Shown here piece after piece: positions 1-8,443 of a DNA stretch of 35,707 bases. Under the pieces are notes generated by a model. The model made no database searches. It had not been told where the DNA came from and was given only the letters and a program-made list of their open reading frames with translations. The stretch is from Caballeronia hypogeia (GTDB lineage: Bacteria; Pseudomonadota; Gammaproteobacteria; Burkholderiales; Burkholderiaceae). How positions within the stretch are numbered: the first letter of the stretch is position 1; every line of letters starts with the position of its first letter. The translations under genes were made by a program, and so were the position numbers. The DNA is taken from NCBI RefSeq assembly GCF_001544875.2, contig NZ_FCOA02000050.1, forward strand, positions 1 to 35,707. The letters run 5' to 3'.

Positions 1-69
1 GACCGTGAAACGACTCCACGCCGATGATAGTGCGGATTCCCGTGTGAAAGTAGGTAATCGTCAGGCTCC
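1..69 (+). rRNA. rrf: 5S ribosomal RNA, 3' part only
   Basis: The first 69 bases match the 3' half of a betaproteobacterial 5S rRNA as I know it: the conserved GATGATAGTGCGGAT stretch, then GTGTGAAAGTAGGTAATCGT and the closing CAGGCTCC. The 5' part lies outside the window. A strong intrinsic terminator follows at once, as expected at the end of an rRNA operon, so 16S and 23S genes should lie to the left. The exact 3' end is uncertain by a few bases. Confidence 0.93.
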
Positions 70-82
70 TCATGCCGCAAAC

Positions 83-114
83 AAAAACCCCACCCCATAA
101 AGGTGGGGTTTTTG
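83..114 (+). terminator. Intrinsic terminator of the rRNA operon
   Basis: A perfect 12-bp stem (AAAAACCCCACC, 83-94, with GGTGGGGTTTTT, 102-113) encloses a 7-base loop, and the right arm ends in five T residues. It lies about 14 bases past the 5S rRNA and should stop the rRNA transcript. The A-rich left arm also gives a T-rich tail on the other strand, so it could terminate transcripts of the minus-strand kinase gene ending at 175. Confidence 0.9.
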
Positions 115-174
115 CGTTTCGGCGCGCGGATTCGCGCCATGCGATATGGCGCGACCAGAACCCGACTCGCACCC

Positions 175-3055
175 TCACTCGGCAATCAAAGCCCGCAGGC
201 GCGCGAACTCGACCGGCTTCAAAAGATGCGCGTCGAACCCGGCGGAAAAGGCCTGCGCCTTGTCTTCCTCCCGACCGTAACCGGTAATAGCGATGAGCCG
301 CGCGTGCTTCGACGCCCCGTCTGCCCGGATGCGCCGCGCGAGTTCGTATCCGTCCATTTCAGCCAGCCCTATGTCGAGCAGAACGACGTCCGGGTGAAAG
401 CGCTGAAGCAGGACGAGCGCGTCCCGGCTCGAATACACCGCCGCGACCTCGTGTCCGTCTTCCTGCAACAGCGCGCTCAACGCGTCGGCGGCATCGAGGT
501 TGTCGTCTACCACGAGTATGCGGCGCGTGGCGACATGAACTTGCCGTTCCGTCGATGTGGCCGTGGCATCGAAATCGATCAGCGGAAGCCGGATTTCGAA
601 GCTGGCGCCCTTGTCGGGACCATCGCTGCGAACGGCGACCGAACCGCCGTGCATTTCCACCAGGCGCTTGACCACCGCGAGGCCGATACCCAGTCCGCCT
701 TGCGACCGGTCGAGCATGCGCTCGCCTTGCGCGAACAAGTCGAACACCTTGGGCAACATCGCGGCCGAAATGCCGATACCGTTGTCGCTGATTTCCACGA
801 CCGCGTGGCCATTCTCCTGCCGCGTGCTCACACTGATCTTTCCCGAGGGCGGCGTGTACTTCGCGGCATTCGCGAGCACGTTGCCGAAGCACTGCACGAG
901 CCGCTGCGGATCGCCCATGATCGTCAGATGGTCAGGGTCCGAATGAACCGAGATGGCGTGGCGTCTTTCGTGCAATAGCAGATCGACGCTCTCGATTGAA
1001 TTCGCAATGAGGCGGTCGATGCGTTGTGGCGCACGCCGCAATTCGATCTTGCTCTGCGTGATGCGGGAAATATCGAGCAGATCGTCGACGAGCCGCGTGA
1101 GCTGAGTGACCTGCCGCTCGATGATGTCCACGGTCTGCCGCGTCTTCGACGGCTCGGCGAGCAGACGCTGCAGCAGGTCGGTGGCGCTGCGCAGCGGCGC
1201 GAGCGGATTGCGCAACTCGTGCGCGAGCATCGCAAGAAATTCGTTCTTCTGACGGTCGGCGTCTTCGAGGGCGCGCTTCTGACGTTGCAGCGCTTCCTGC
1301 GACTGTCGCCGTTCGGTGATGTCCGACGCGGCGCCGAACCACTCGACGATATTCTCGTGCTCATCCAGCAGCGGGATCGCTCGTGAGAAGGTCCACCCCT
1401 GGGTCCCATCCACGCGGATCACCGGATGCTCGAGTTCGAACGGCGTCCTGGTCCGGATCGCGCGTTCGATTGCCGCCACCACGGGCGGCTGATCGGCGGG
1501 ACGGATATATTTGTCGAGCCAGGTCTTGTTCGGACCGGCTTCATCGGGAATGAAATTGCGCCCTTGCAACTGACGCATCTCCCGCCAGTCCGGGCTCATC
1601 CGATACACCACATCGTTGGTCGCCAGCACATAGGCGCGAAAGCGCGCCTCGCCCTCGCGGCGCAGATGCGTGAGTTCGAGCAGCGAGCCCACGCGCGTCA
1701 GCAGTTCGCGCGCATAGAACGGCTTGACGATGTAATCATCGGCGCCGGCTGCAAGACCCTCGATGCGCGACTCCTCGCCGGCGCGCGCGGAGATCAGGAT
1801 CACCGGCACGTCGCGCAGGCCGGGATTGTCGCGCAGCCGGGCGATCAACTCGAAGCCGTCGAGCCGCGGCATCATGACGTCGGCGAGGATCAGATCCGGA
1901 CGCTCTTGCGTGGCGCGTGCGAACGCATCTTCGCCGTCGTGCACCAGTTCGACCACATAATGCGGCGCCAGCAGGTCGCGCAAATACGCGCGCATGTCGG
2001 CGTTGTCGTCGGCGAGCAGGATGCGCGAGCCATATGTGTGCGCGAAGCGGCTGTCGCCCTTGCTTGCCGCGTCCGTCGCGCCATCGGCCCAATCCGGCGC
2101 GGCCGGGCTCTCATCTTCACCGGGCAGCCAGCGCAAGGCCTCGTCGACGTACGCTCTCGCGTCGCTCAACGCCGAGGGCACGGCGATCGATCCGCGCAAT
2201 TGCTCTGGCGGAACATGCGCCGTGCCGAAAGGAACGCACACGCGAAACGTGCTGCCGACGTCAGGCTCGCCCGTCACCTCGATCGTTCCGCCATGCAGGT
2301 GCACGATCTCCTGCACTAGAGCGAGCCCGATGCCCGATCCTTCGTGCGCCGGAACGCCGACGCCGCTTTCGGCGACGTTGAACACGGCGTGGTCGCCGCA
2401 GCGCGTGAGCGTGACGCGGACTGCTCCATCGAACGTGAACTTGAACGCGTTGGAGACGAGATTGAGGACGAGCTTTTCCCACATGACGTGATCGACATGG
2501 ACGGGCTCGTCGAGCGTCGTGCAATCGACCTGATAGGCGAGGCCGGCGCGTTCCATCGCCGAGCGAAACGAACTCGCCAGGTCGCGCGTGAGCGCCGCCA
2601 GATCGATCGGCGCGAACGAGCCTTCCGCGCGTCCGGCCTCGATGCGGGCAAAGTCGAGCAGCGAGTTGACCAGCTTGAGCAGACGCCCCGCGTTGCGATG
2701 CGCGACATCGAACTGGATGGCGATCTCGGCCGGCAGGTTCGCCGCCGCGAGCGCATGGGCCAGTGGCCCCGGCATGAGCGTCAGCGGTGTGCGGAACTCA
2801 TGACTCACGTTGGAGAAAAAGGCGGTCTAGGCCCGGTCGATCTGGGCGAGCGCCTCGGCACGACGGCGCTCTTCCTCGTAGGCGCGCGCATTGGTCACGG
2901 CGGACGCGATCTGGCTCGTCGCGACGAGCTCCAGGAAGCGGAGATATTGCGCGTCCGGACGGACCGGACGCGGGCCCCAGTTCCGTCGAGGACCAGTCGA
3001 ACTCGCTCACGAGTTGCGTCAAGGACGCGCCGTTGTTCGTGTTCTCCATTTCCAT
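175..3055 (-). pseudogene. Decaying hybrid sensor histidine kinase/response regulator
   Basis: The parent gene encoded a two-module hybrid kinase of the cytoplasmic PAS/GAF type. An 877-codon frame is open from a GTG at 2808. It holds HisKA with the H-box (His3), HATPase (about 100-195), REC1 (about 262-378, Asp310), PAS (about 390-505), then an apparently intact HisKA, HATPase and REC2 (762-877, phospho-acceptor near Asp812). Three lesions affect the first module. The true N-terminus (ATG at 3055, reading SLTQLVSEFDWSSTELGPASG) is joined out of frame, near 2960-2990, to the end of the GAF-like region (FLELVATSQIASAVTNARAY). A TAG stands directly before TAFFSNVSHEF, where AAG (Lys) would be expected. 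The ATP-lid is missing, because GVGVPAHE runs straight into GSGIG (about 2330-2350). The second module might still be made from an internal start. Confidence 0.8.
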
Positions 3056-3312
3056 ATGTGCGTTTCTCTCGACGAAAACTCGGGCTCACGCGTGCGCAAG
3101 AAAGATTCTTGCACGTTCGAGCGGCAGGCACATCTGGCGCTCGATCAATGGATCGCATCCGGGGGGTCGAAAAGGATGCGTATCGAACGTGAACGATGGA
3201 AATCGCACATGACCGGCATCGCAGCGGAAAGAAAGCCATAGCGCAAAGCGATATCGCCCATCGGAAATCAATAGAGGCTCGATCGTCGCGCGCGCACATA
3301 CACTGTGTCGCC
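3056..3312. other. Intergenic region upstream of the catabolic operon
   Basis: These 257 bases separate the start of the decayed kinase gene from the plus-strand operon, so promoters for both should lie here. A hairpin with a 2-base bulge sits at 3091-3114 (AAGAA-AGA-TTCTT core). CATACACTG at 3297-3305 contains TACACT, a possible -10 element that would put transcription start almost on the ATG at 3313. No convincing -35 hexamer was found, and no coding sequence is supported. Confidence 0.4.
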
Positions 3313-5007
3313 ATGATCACTCGAAACTACGACCTCATCGTCGTCGGCGCGGGCGCGGGCGGGCTCGCTGCCGCAGCGACCGGCGCCGCGCGCGGCCATC
3401 GCGTGCTGCTCGTCGAAAGCACGGACAAGATCGGCGGCACGACGGCGATATCCGGCGGCATGGTCTGGATTCCCGCGAATCACAAGATGCAGGGCGCGGG
3501 CATCGAGGACAGCGGCGAGGCGGCGCGCCGCTACATCGAACAGACGGTTCCGGGCGGCGCGCACGACGCGCGCATGCGTGCGTTCCTGCAACACGGCGAC
3601 GCCGCCATCCGATATCTGGAAACGCATACGTCGCTCGAGCTGCAACCCGTGCGCCGCTATCCCGACTACTATCCCGACCTGCCCGGCGCGACGGCGGGCG
3701 CACGCGTGCTCGAACCGGTGCGCTTCGACGGCCGCGCGCTCGGACGCGACTTCGCCTTGCTGCGCGACCCGCTGCCCGAGTTCATGCTGTTCGGCGGCAT
3801 GATGATCAGCCGTGAGGACATTCCGAAGCTGCGCCGCATGGGCAAGTCGCCGAAGGCCGCATGGGACGTGTTCAGGCTCGTATGCCGCTACGCAGCGCAA
3901 CGACTGCGCGCGCATCGCGGCACGACGCTGGTGCTGGGCAATGCGCTGGCGGCGCGCCTGTTCAAATCGGCGCGCGACGCGGGCGTGGAGATCGCGCTGA
4001 ATGCGAGCGTCGAAAGCCTGAGCGTGGAGAACGGACGCGTGACCGGCATTCGCCTGCGCGGCGACGACCGGCCGGTGACCGGGCGCGCCGTCGTGCTGGC
4101 GACCGGCGGCATCTCGCACGATGCGGACCTGCGTGCCGCGTTCGTGCCCCCGGGCGCGGGACAACGCTCGGCCACCGCGAACGCGCACGCGGCAACGGGC
4201 GGCGTGCGCCTCGCCAGCGACGCCGGCGCGGCGCTGAGCGCCAAGACCCACGGCATCGACGATGCACTCGCGTTCTGGGTGCCGGTTTCGACCTGGAAGC
4301 GCCGCGACGGCTCCGTCGCGTACTTTCCGCATACGGTCACCGACCGCGCGAAACCCGGCCTGATCGCGGTGAATCGCCACGGCAAACGCTTCGTCAACGA
4401 AGCGCTGTCGTATCACGAATTCGTGCGCGCGCAACTGCGCCACGCCGACGGCGCCATCCCCGCCTGGCTGATCTGCGACAGCCGCTTTCTCTGGAAGTAC
4501 GGCCTTGGCCGCGTGCGCCCGTTCGCGCTTTCGACGCGGCGCGACGTCGCCAGCGGCTATCTCAGGCGTGCACCGACGCTCGACGCGCTCGCTGCCATCA
4601 TCGGCGTGCCGCGCGATGCGCTGCGCGCGACCGTCGAGCGCTCCAACGCCGATGCGCGCCAGGGCCGTGACAGCGAATTCGGCCGTGGCGGGGACATCTA
4701 TCAGCGTCATCTCGGCGACGGCGACCACGCGCCGAATCCGTGCGTCGCGCCCATCGAAGCAGGACCGTATTACGCAGTGAGCGTATTTCCCGCCGATCTC
4801 GGCATGGCGGCGGGCCTCGTCACCGACGAGCATGCCCGCGTGCTGCGCTGCGACGGCAGCCCGCTGGAGGGCCTCTACGCGTGCGGCAACGACATGCATT
4901 CGGTGATGAACGGCGCGTATCCCGGTCCCGGCATCACGCTCGGGCCCGCGCTCGTGTTCGGCGTCATCGCGGCGCACCACGCGCTGGGCGAGACACTGGA
5001 GCCATAA
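3313..5007 (+). CDS. FAD-dependent dehydrogenase, 3-ketosteroid-Δ1-dehydrogenase-like
   Basis: Predicted 564-residue cytoplasmic flavoprotein of the FAD_binding_2 (fumarate reductase/KstD) superfamily. The N-terminal dinucleotide fold is clear (VVGAGAGGLAAAA, residues 10-22, then VLLVES with the acidic strand end). GGTTAISGGMVWIP follows, as in KstD-like enzymes. The C-terminus carries GPYYAV, DLGMAAGLVTDE and AYPGPGITLGPALVFG, the region that in KstD supplies the catalytic Tyr and the FAD cap. The family puts a double bond next to a ketone or carboxylate. Start: ATG 3313 opens exactly at the Rossmann fold (MITRNYDLIVVG). The frame is open back to 3196, but the extra residues do not resemble the family. 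No Shine-Dalgarno sequence precedes 3313. It is the first gene of the catabolic operon, 88 bp before the aldehyde dehydrogenase. The substrate is unknown; a steroid is not implied. Confidence 0.85.
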   Translation: MITRNYDLIVVGAGAGGLAAAATGAARGHRVLLVESTDKIGGTTAISGGMVWIPANHKMQGAGIEDSGEAARRYIEQTVPGGAHDARMRAFLQHGDAAIRYLETHTSLELQPVRRYPDYYPDLPGATAGARVLEPVRFDGRALGRDFALLRDPLPEFMLFGGMMISREDIPKLRRMGKSPKAAWDVFRLVCRYAAQRLRAHRGTTLVLGNALAARLFKSARDAGVEIALNASVESLSVENGRVTGIRLRGDDRPVTGRAVVLATGGISHDADLRAAFVPPGAGQRSATANAHAATGGVRLASDAGAALSAKTHGIDDALAFWVPVSTWKRRDGSVAYFPHTVTDRAKPGLIAVNRHGKRFVNEALSYHEFVRAQLRHADGAIPAWLICDSRFLWKYGLGRVRPFALSTRRDVASGYLRRAPTLDALAAIIGVPRDALRATVERSNADARQGRDSEFGRGGDIYQRHLGDGDHAPNPCVAPIEAGPYYAVSVFPADLGMAAGLVTDEHARVLRCDGSPLEGLYACGNDMHSVMNGAYPGPGITLGPALVFGVIAAHHALGETLEP

Positions 5008-5095
5008 GCTCGACGTATAGGTGCTCTCGGAAAACAATAGTTTTGCTCTGGACACACCGCTCATACACTGCGCCTATCGCATGGAGCACATATCA

Positions 5096-6532
5096 ATGAC
5101 CGATTCAGAGACCGCGCTGCCCGAAGTCCGATTGCTGATCGACGGCCAATGGACCGATGGCGGCGACCGCATGGCCGTGCTCGACAAATACCGCATGACG
5201 CCGGCCGCGAGCCTGCATGTCGCGTCGCATCAGCAGGTGCGCGACGCGGTGCGGGGCGCGCAGCGCGCGTTCGCGGCGTCGGCGCTCACGCCGCACGATC
5301 GCGGCGCGGTGCTGGAGCGCGCGGCGGCGCTCTTCGAACGCGATATGGCGCAACTCGTCGCGGCGCTGCAAACCGAAGGCGGCTTCACGCAAACCGACGC
5401 GCAGAACGAAGTCCGCCGCTGCATCCAGACGTTCAGGCTCTCGGCGGAGGAAGCGCGGCGTCTCGCGGGCGAGATGGTGCCGCTCGAAGGCGCGCCGCAG
5501 CAGGCGGGGCGCATCGGCTTCACGATTCGCGTGCCGCTCGGCGTGGTGTGCGCGATCACGCCGTTCAATGCGCCGCTCAACACCGTCGCGCACAAGGTCG
5601 CGCCTGCGCTCGCGGCCGGCAACGCGGTCGTGCTCAAGCCGTCCACGCATACGCCGACGCTCGGCAACATGATGGCCGCGTGCCTCATCGAAGCGGGCTT
5701 GCCTGCGGGACTCATCAGCGTCGTGCATGGCGGCGCGGATGTGGCGAACTGGCTCATCGACGAGCCGGATGTGCGCTTCTTCGCCTTCACGGGCAGCACT
5801 GACGTCGGGCGCTCGATTCAGCAACGCGCAGGTCTGCGGCGCACGCAGATGGAGCTGGGCAGCATCGCCTTCACCATCGTCGACAGCGACGCGAATCTCG
5901 ATCAGGCGCTGCCGAAAATTGTCGCGGCGGGCTTTCGCAAGGCGGGCCAGGTGTGCACGTCGATCCAGATGCTGCTGGTGCAGCGCGAGCGCATCGCGGA
6001 AGTGGAAACGCGGCTCGCGCAACTCGTGAACGAATTGCCTTACGGCGATCCGCGCGACCCCGCGACGCTGGTCGGTCCGGTCATCAGTCTCGCGGCGGCG
6101 GAGCGCATCGAGCGCTGGATCGACGACGCCGTGTCGCGCGGCGCGCGCAAGCTCGCGGGCGCCGCGCGCACGGGCGCGGTGGTGCCGCCCACGCTGCTCG
6201 CCGATGTCGATTCCTCCGCGCAGGTGAGTTGCCAGGAAGTGTTCGGGCCGGTCATGTCGCTCGTGCCGTTCGACACGCTCGACGAAGCGATCGACCGCGT
6301 CAACGCCACGCCCTACGGTCTCGCCACGGGCCTGTTCACCAACCGCCTCGACGCGGCGTTCCGCGCCGCGCGCCGTCTGCACGTGGGCGGCGTGCATATC
6401 AACGAGACCTCGAGTTCGCGCGTCGATCTCATGCCTTACGGCGGCAGCAAGGACTCCGGGTTCGGCCGCGAAGGTCCGCACTATGCCGTGCGGGAGATGA
6501 GCGAGGAACGTCTGATTACGCTGAGTACATGA
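5096..6532 (+). CDS. NAD(P)-dependent aldehyde dehydrogenase
   Basis: Predicted 478-residue ALDH-superfamily enzyme, the usual length, oxidising an aldehyde to its acid in the cytoplasm. Visible signatures are the cofactor-binding VVLKPSTHTP, FTGSTDVGR (Rossmann turn), the general-base Glu in MELGS and the nucleophile Cys in GQVCTS, with EVFGPVMS and PYGLATGLF near the C-terminus. The ELGS variant in place of ELGG resembles lactaldehyde/phosphonoacetaldehyde-type ALDHs more than betaine aldehyde dehydrogenases. Start: ATG 5096 is chosen because GGAG (5083-5086) is well spaced for it; an in-frame ATG at 5081 has no ribosome site. The 88-bp gap before it holds a second copy of CATACACTG (5062-5070), so a second promoter is possible. 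It is followed 13 bp later by the ThDP enzyme. The substrate is unknown and is presumably a pathway intermediate. Confidence 0.9.
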   Translation: MTDSETALPEVRLLIDGQWTDGGDRMAVLDKYRMTPAASLHVASHQQVRDAVRGAQRAFAASALTPHDRGAVLERAAALFERDMAQLVAALQTEGGFTQTDAQNEVRRCIQTFRLSAEEARRLAGEMVPLEGAPQQAGRIGFTIRVPLGVVCAITPFNAPLNTVAHKVAPALAAGNAVVLKPSTHTPTLGNMMAACLIEAGLPAGLISVVHGGADVANWLIDEPDVRFFAFTGSTDVGRSIQQRAGLRRTQMELGSIAFTIVDSDANLDQALPKIVAAGFRKAGQVCTSIQMLLVQRERIAEVETRLAQLVNELPYGDPRDPATLVGPVISLAAAERIERWIDDAVSRGARKLAGAARTGAVVPPTLLADVDSSAQVSCQEVFGPVMSLVPFDTLDEAIDRVNATPYGLATGLFTNRLDAAFRAARRLHVGGVHINETSSSRVDLMPYGGSKDSGFGREGPHYAVREMSEERLITLST

Positions 6533-6545
6533 AGGGGACGATGCA

Positions 6546-8324
6546 ATGCCGATGATGAAAGGCGGTCAGCTGATCGCCGAAACGCTGGTCAAGGAGAAAG
6601 TGCCGTACGTGTTCGGGATTTGCGGACACGGCAACGTCGGCATTCTCGACGCGCTGTACGACGTGCGCGACAAGCTGCAACTGATCTCGCCGCGTCACGA
6701 GCAGTGCGCGGGCCACATGGCCGATGCGTACTATCGCGTGAAGCACCGGCCGGTCGCGACGCTCACGTCCACCGGACCCGGCTCCGCAAACATGGTGATG
6801 TCGCTCGCGACCGCGCTGTCGGATTCGTCGGCGTTCATGGCGATCACCGCGAACGTGCCGACCTCGCAGCACAATCGCGGTCCGTTCCAGGAGCTGTATC
6901 GCCATAATCAGGCCGATTTCGCGCAGGTGGTGCGCCCGGTCGTGAAGCGCGCCTTTCAGCCCACGCGCGTCGACATGCTGCCGCTCGCGCTGCGGCAGGC
7001 GATGGACACGATGGTGACCGGCCGCCCCGGTCCCGTGAATCTCGACATTCCCTACAACGTGTTCCAGGAAGAGGCGGATGTCGAGCTGCCGCCCGCGTCT
7101 CATCTGGACCGGCCGGTGCGTCCCGGCGCGAGCGAAGCCGACATCGCCGCCGTCATCGCGTTGATGGCAGAGGCGAGGAAGCCGGTGCTCTTCATCGGTC
7201 ATGGCGCGACGCTGGCCGAAGCCGGACCCGAGCTCACCGAATTGCAGCAGAAGCTGCGCATTCCGGTCATCACGTCGCCGAACGGCATGGGCTGCGTGCC
7301 CGCCGACGATGCGCTCACGCTCGGCTTCATCGGCCGCAACGGGGCGTTTCCGGCTAACGAGGCGGGCCGTCAGGCGGATCTCGTCATCACCGTGGGCACG
7401 CGGTTCGACGACCGTTCGTCGTCGAGCTGGCATGCGGGCTATTCGTGGAACTTCCCGAAGACGAAGCTCGTGCATGTCGATATCGATCCGCAGGAACTCG
7501 GGCGCAACTACGCGACGGACATCGGCATCGCCGCCGACGCGAAGGTCTTCACCCGCCAGTTGCTCAATGCGCTCGCCGCACGCTGCGAGATCGACGCGAA
7601 ACGCTACGCGCCGTGGGTCGAGGAAGTGCAGGGCTGGGTGCGTCAGTGGGAGACCTTCGTGCAGCCGCATTTCGGCGACTCGACCAGCCCGCTGCGTCCG
7701 GAATTCGTCGTCGGCACGTTGCAGAAGACGCTGCCCGACGACGTGATCCTGTCGCTCGATTCCGGCGTGCATCACAACTGGTTCATGCAGTTCTGGAAGC
7801 CCAAGCGCCCGCAGAGCATGCTCAACAGCTGGGGTTATTCGTCGATGGGCTTCGGCGTGTGCGGCATTCTCGGCGCGCAGCTCGCGGCGCCGGACCGTCC
7901 GTGCGTCGCGGTGGTCGGCGACGGCGGCTTCACGATGACGCCCTACGTGCTGTGCACGGCGGTCGAATACAACCTGCCGTGCGTGTGGATCATCTGGAAC
8001 AACTTCGCGTGGGGCGCGATCCGCGACCTGCAATACGGCCTGTTCGATGGCCGCGAGATCGGCACCGCCTTCTACAAGGGCCAAAGCGGCGAGCGCTACA
8101 ACCCGGACTTCGCGGCATGGGCGCGCGCATGCGGCGCGGACGGCGTGACGGTGACGCGTCCGCAAGACCTGGGCGGCGCGGTCGAGCAGGCGCTGAAGAA
8201 CCGCCGTCCATGCGTGATCGACGTGCATGTCGATGCCGAAGTGCGCCCGCCATCGACGGGAACGTGGCAATTGCCGCCGATTCCGTACAAGGAACCGGTC
8301 TACGGCAAACCCTATATCGCATGA
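6546..8324 (+). CDS. Thiamine-diphosphate-dependent enzyme, acetolactate-synthase-like
   Basis: Predicted 592-residue enzyme of the ThDP family with the three-domain acetohydroxyacid synthase/decarboxylase layout. The N-terminal PYR domain has the catalytic Glu52 (RHEQCAGHMAD), the central domain has a DPQELG-type segment, and the C-terminal PP domain has the ThDP-Mg motif starting GDGGF (about residue 458) and closing with WNN about 28 residues later. Such enzymes make or break C-C bonds next to a carbonyl (2-oxoacid decarboxylation, diketone cleavage or carboligation). It is unlikely to be the biosynthetic IlvB, as no ilvN lies beside it and it sits in a catabolic operon. Start: ATG 6546 with AAGGGG about 8 bases upstream; further Met codons follow at once. 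Xsc, Gcl and IolD were considered, but the motifs I recall for them do not match. Confidence 0.85.
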   Translation: MPMMKGGQLIAETLVKEKVPYVFGICGHGNVGILDALYDVRDKLQLISPRHEQCAGHMADAYYRVKHRPVATLTSTGPGSANMVMSLATALSDSSAFMAITANVPTSQHNRGPFQELYRHNQADFAQVVRPVVKRAFQPTRVDMLPLALRQAMDTMVTGRPGPVNLDIPYNVFQEEADVELPPASHLDRPVRPGASEADIAAVIALMAEARKPVLFIGHGATLAEAGPELTELQQKLRIPVITSPNGMGCVPADDALTLGFIGRNGAFPANEAGRQADLVITVGTRFDDRSSSSWHAGYSWNFPKTKLVHVDIDPQELGRNYATDIGIAADAKVFTRQLLNALAARCEIDAKRYAPWVEEVQGWVRQWETFVQPHFGDSTSPLRPEFVVGTLQKTLPDDVILSLDSGVHHNWFMQFWKPKRPQSMLNSWGYSSMGFGVCGILGAQLAAPDRPCVAVVGDGGFTMTPYVLCTAVEYNLPCVWIIWNNFAWGAIRDLQYGLFDGREIGTAFYKGQSGERYNPDFAAWARACGADGVTVTRPQDLGGAVEQALKNRRPCVIDVHVDAEVRPPSTGTWQLPPIPYKEPVYGKPYIA

Positions 8325-8388
8325 CGCATCAATAGCGCTCGCAGCAGCGCAGACAACGAGAGAGCGCAGTTTTCCACGCAAGCTCCCA

Positions 8389-8421
8389 GGCGCCGCGATA
8401 ACCAGACAGCCACGCGGCGCC
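8389..8421 (+). promoter_or_regulatory. Intra-operon hairpin before the binding-protein gene
   Basis: A perfect 9-bp GC-rich inverted repeat (GGCGCCGCG, 8389-8397, and CGCGGCGCC, 8413-8421) encloses a 15-base loop. It lies in the 119-bp gap between the ThDP enzyme and the binding-protein gene, just before that gene's AGGAG site. No T-run follows, so it is not a standard intrinsic terminator. It could act as an mRNA-stabilising or processing hairpin giving extra binding protein; this is inferred from position only. Confidence 0.45.
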
Positions 8422-8443
8422 GCACCTCTATCAGGAGACGTTC

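Noticed and set aside
3091..3114. Hairpin (AAGAA-AGA-TTCTT core) as a terminator or operator
   Set aside because: Short core, bulged stem, no T-run; position fits no gene end. Kept only as a note in the intergenic entry.
3196..3312. Upstream start for the first flavin dehydrogenase at 3196
   Set aside because: The extra 39 residues are basic and unlike the family, which begins just before the FAD-binding strand; no ribosome site supports it.
3268..5064. Long minus-strand open frame (598 codons) opposite the first flavin dehydrogenase
   Set aside because: Antisense shadow of a high-GC gene: Arg/Ala/His-rich translation without domains, while the plus strand has clear family motifs.
6516..8381. 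Long minus-strand open frame (621 codons) opposite the ThDP enzyme
   Set aside because: Shadow frame; the composition is Arg/His-rich and the plus strand carries all catalytic motifs.
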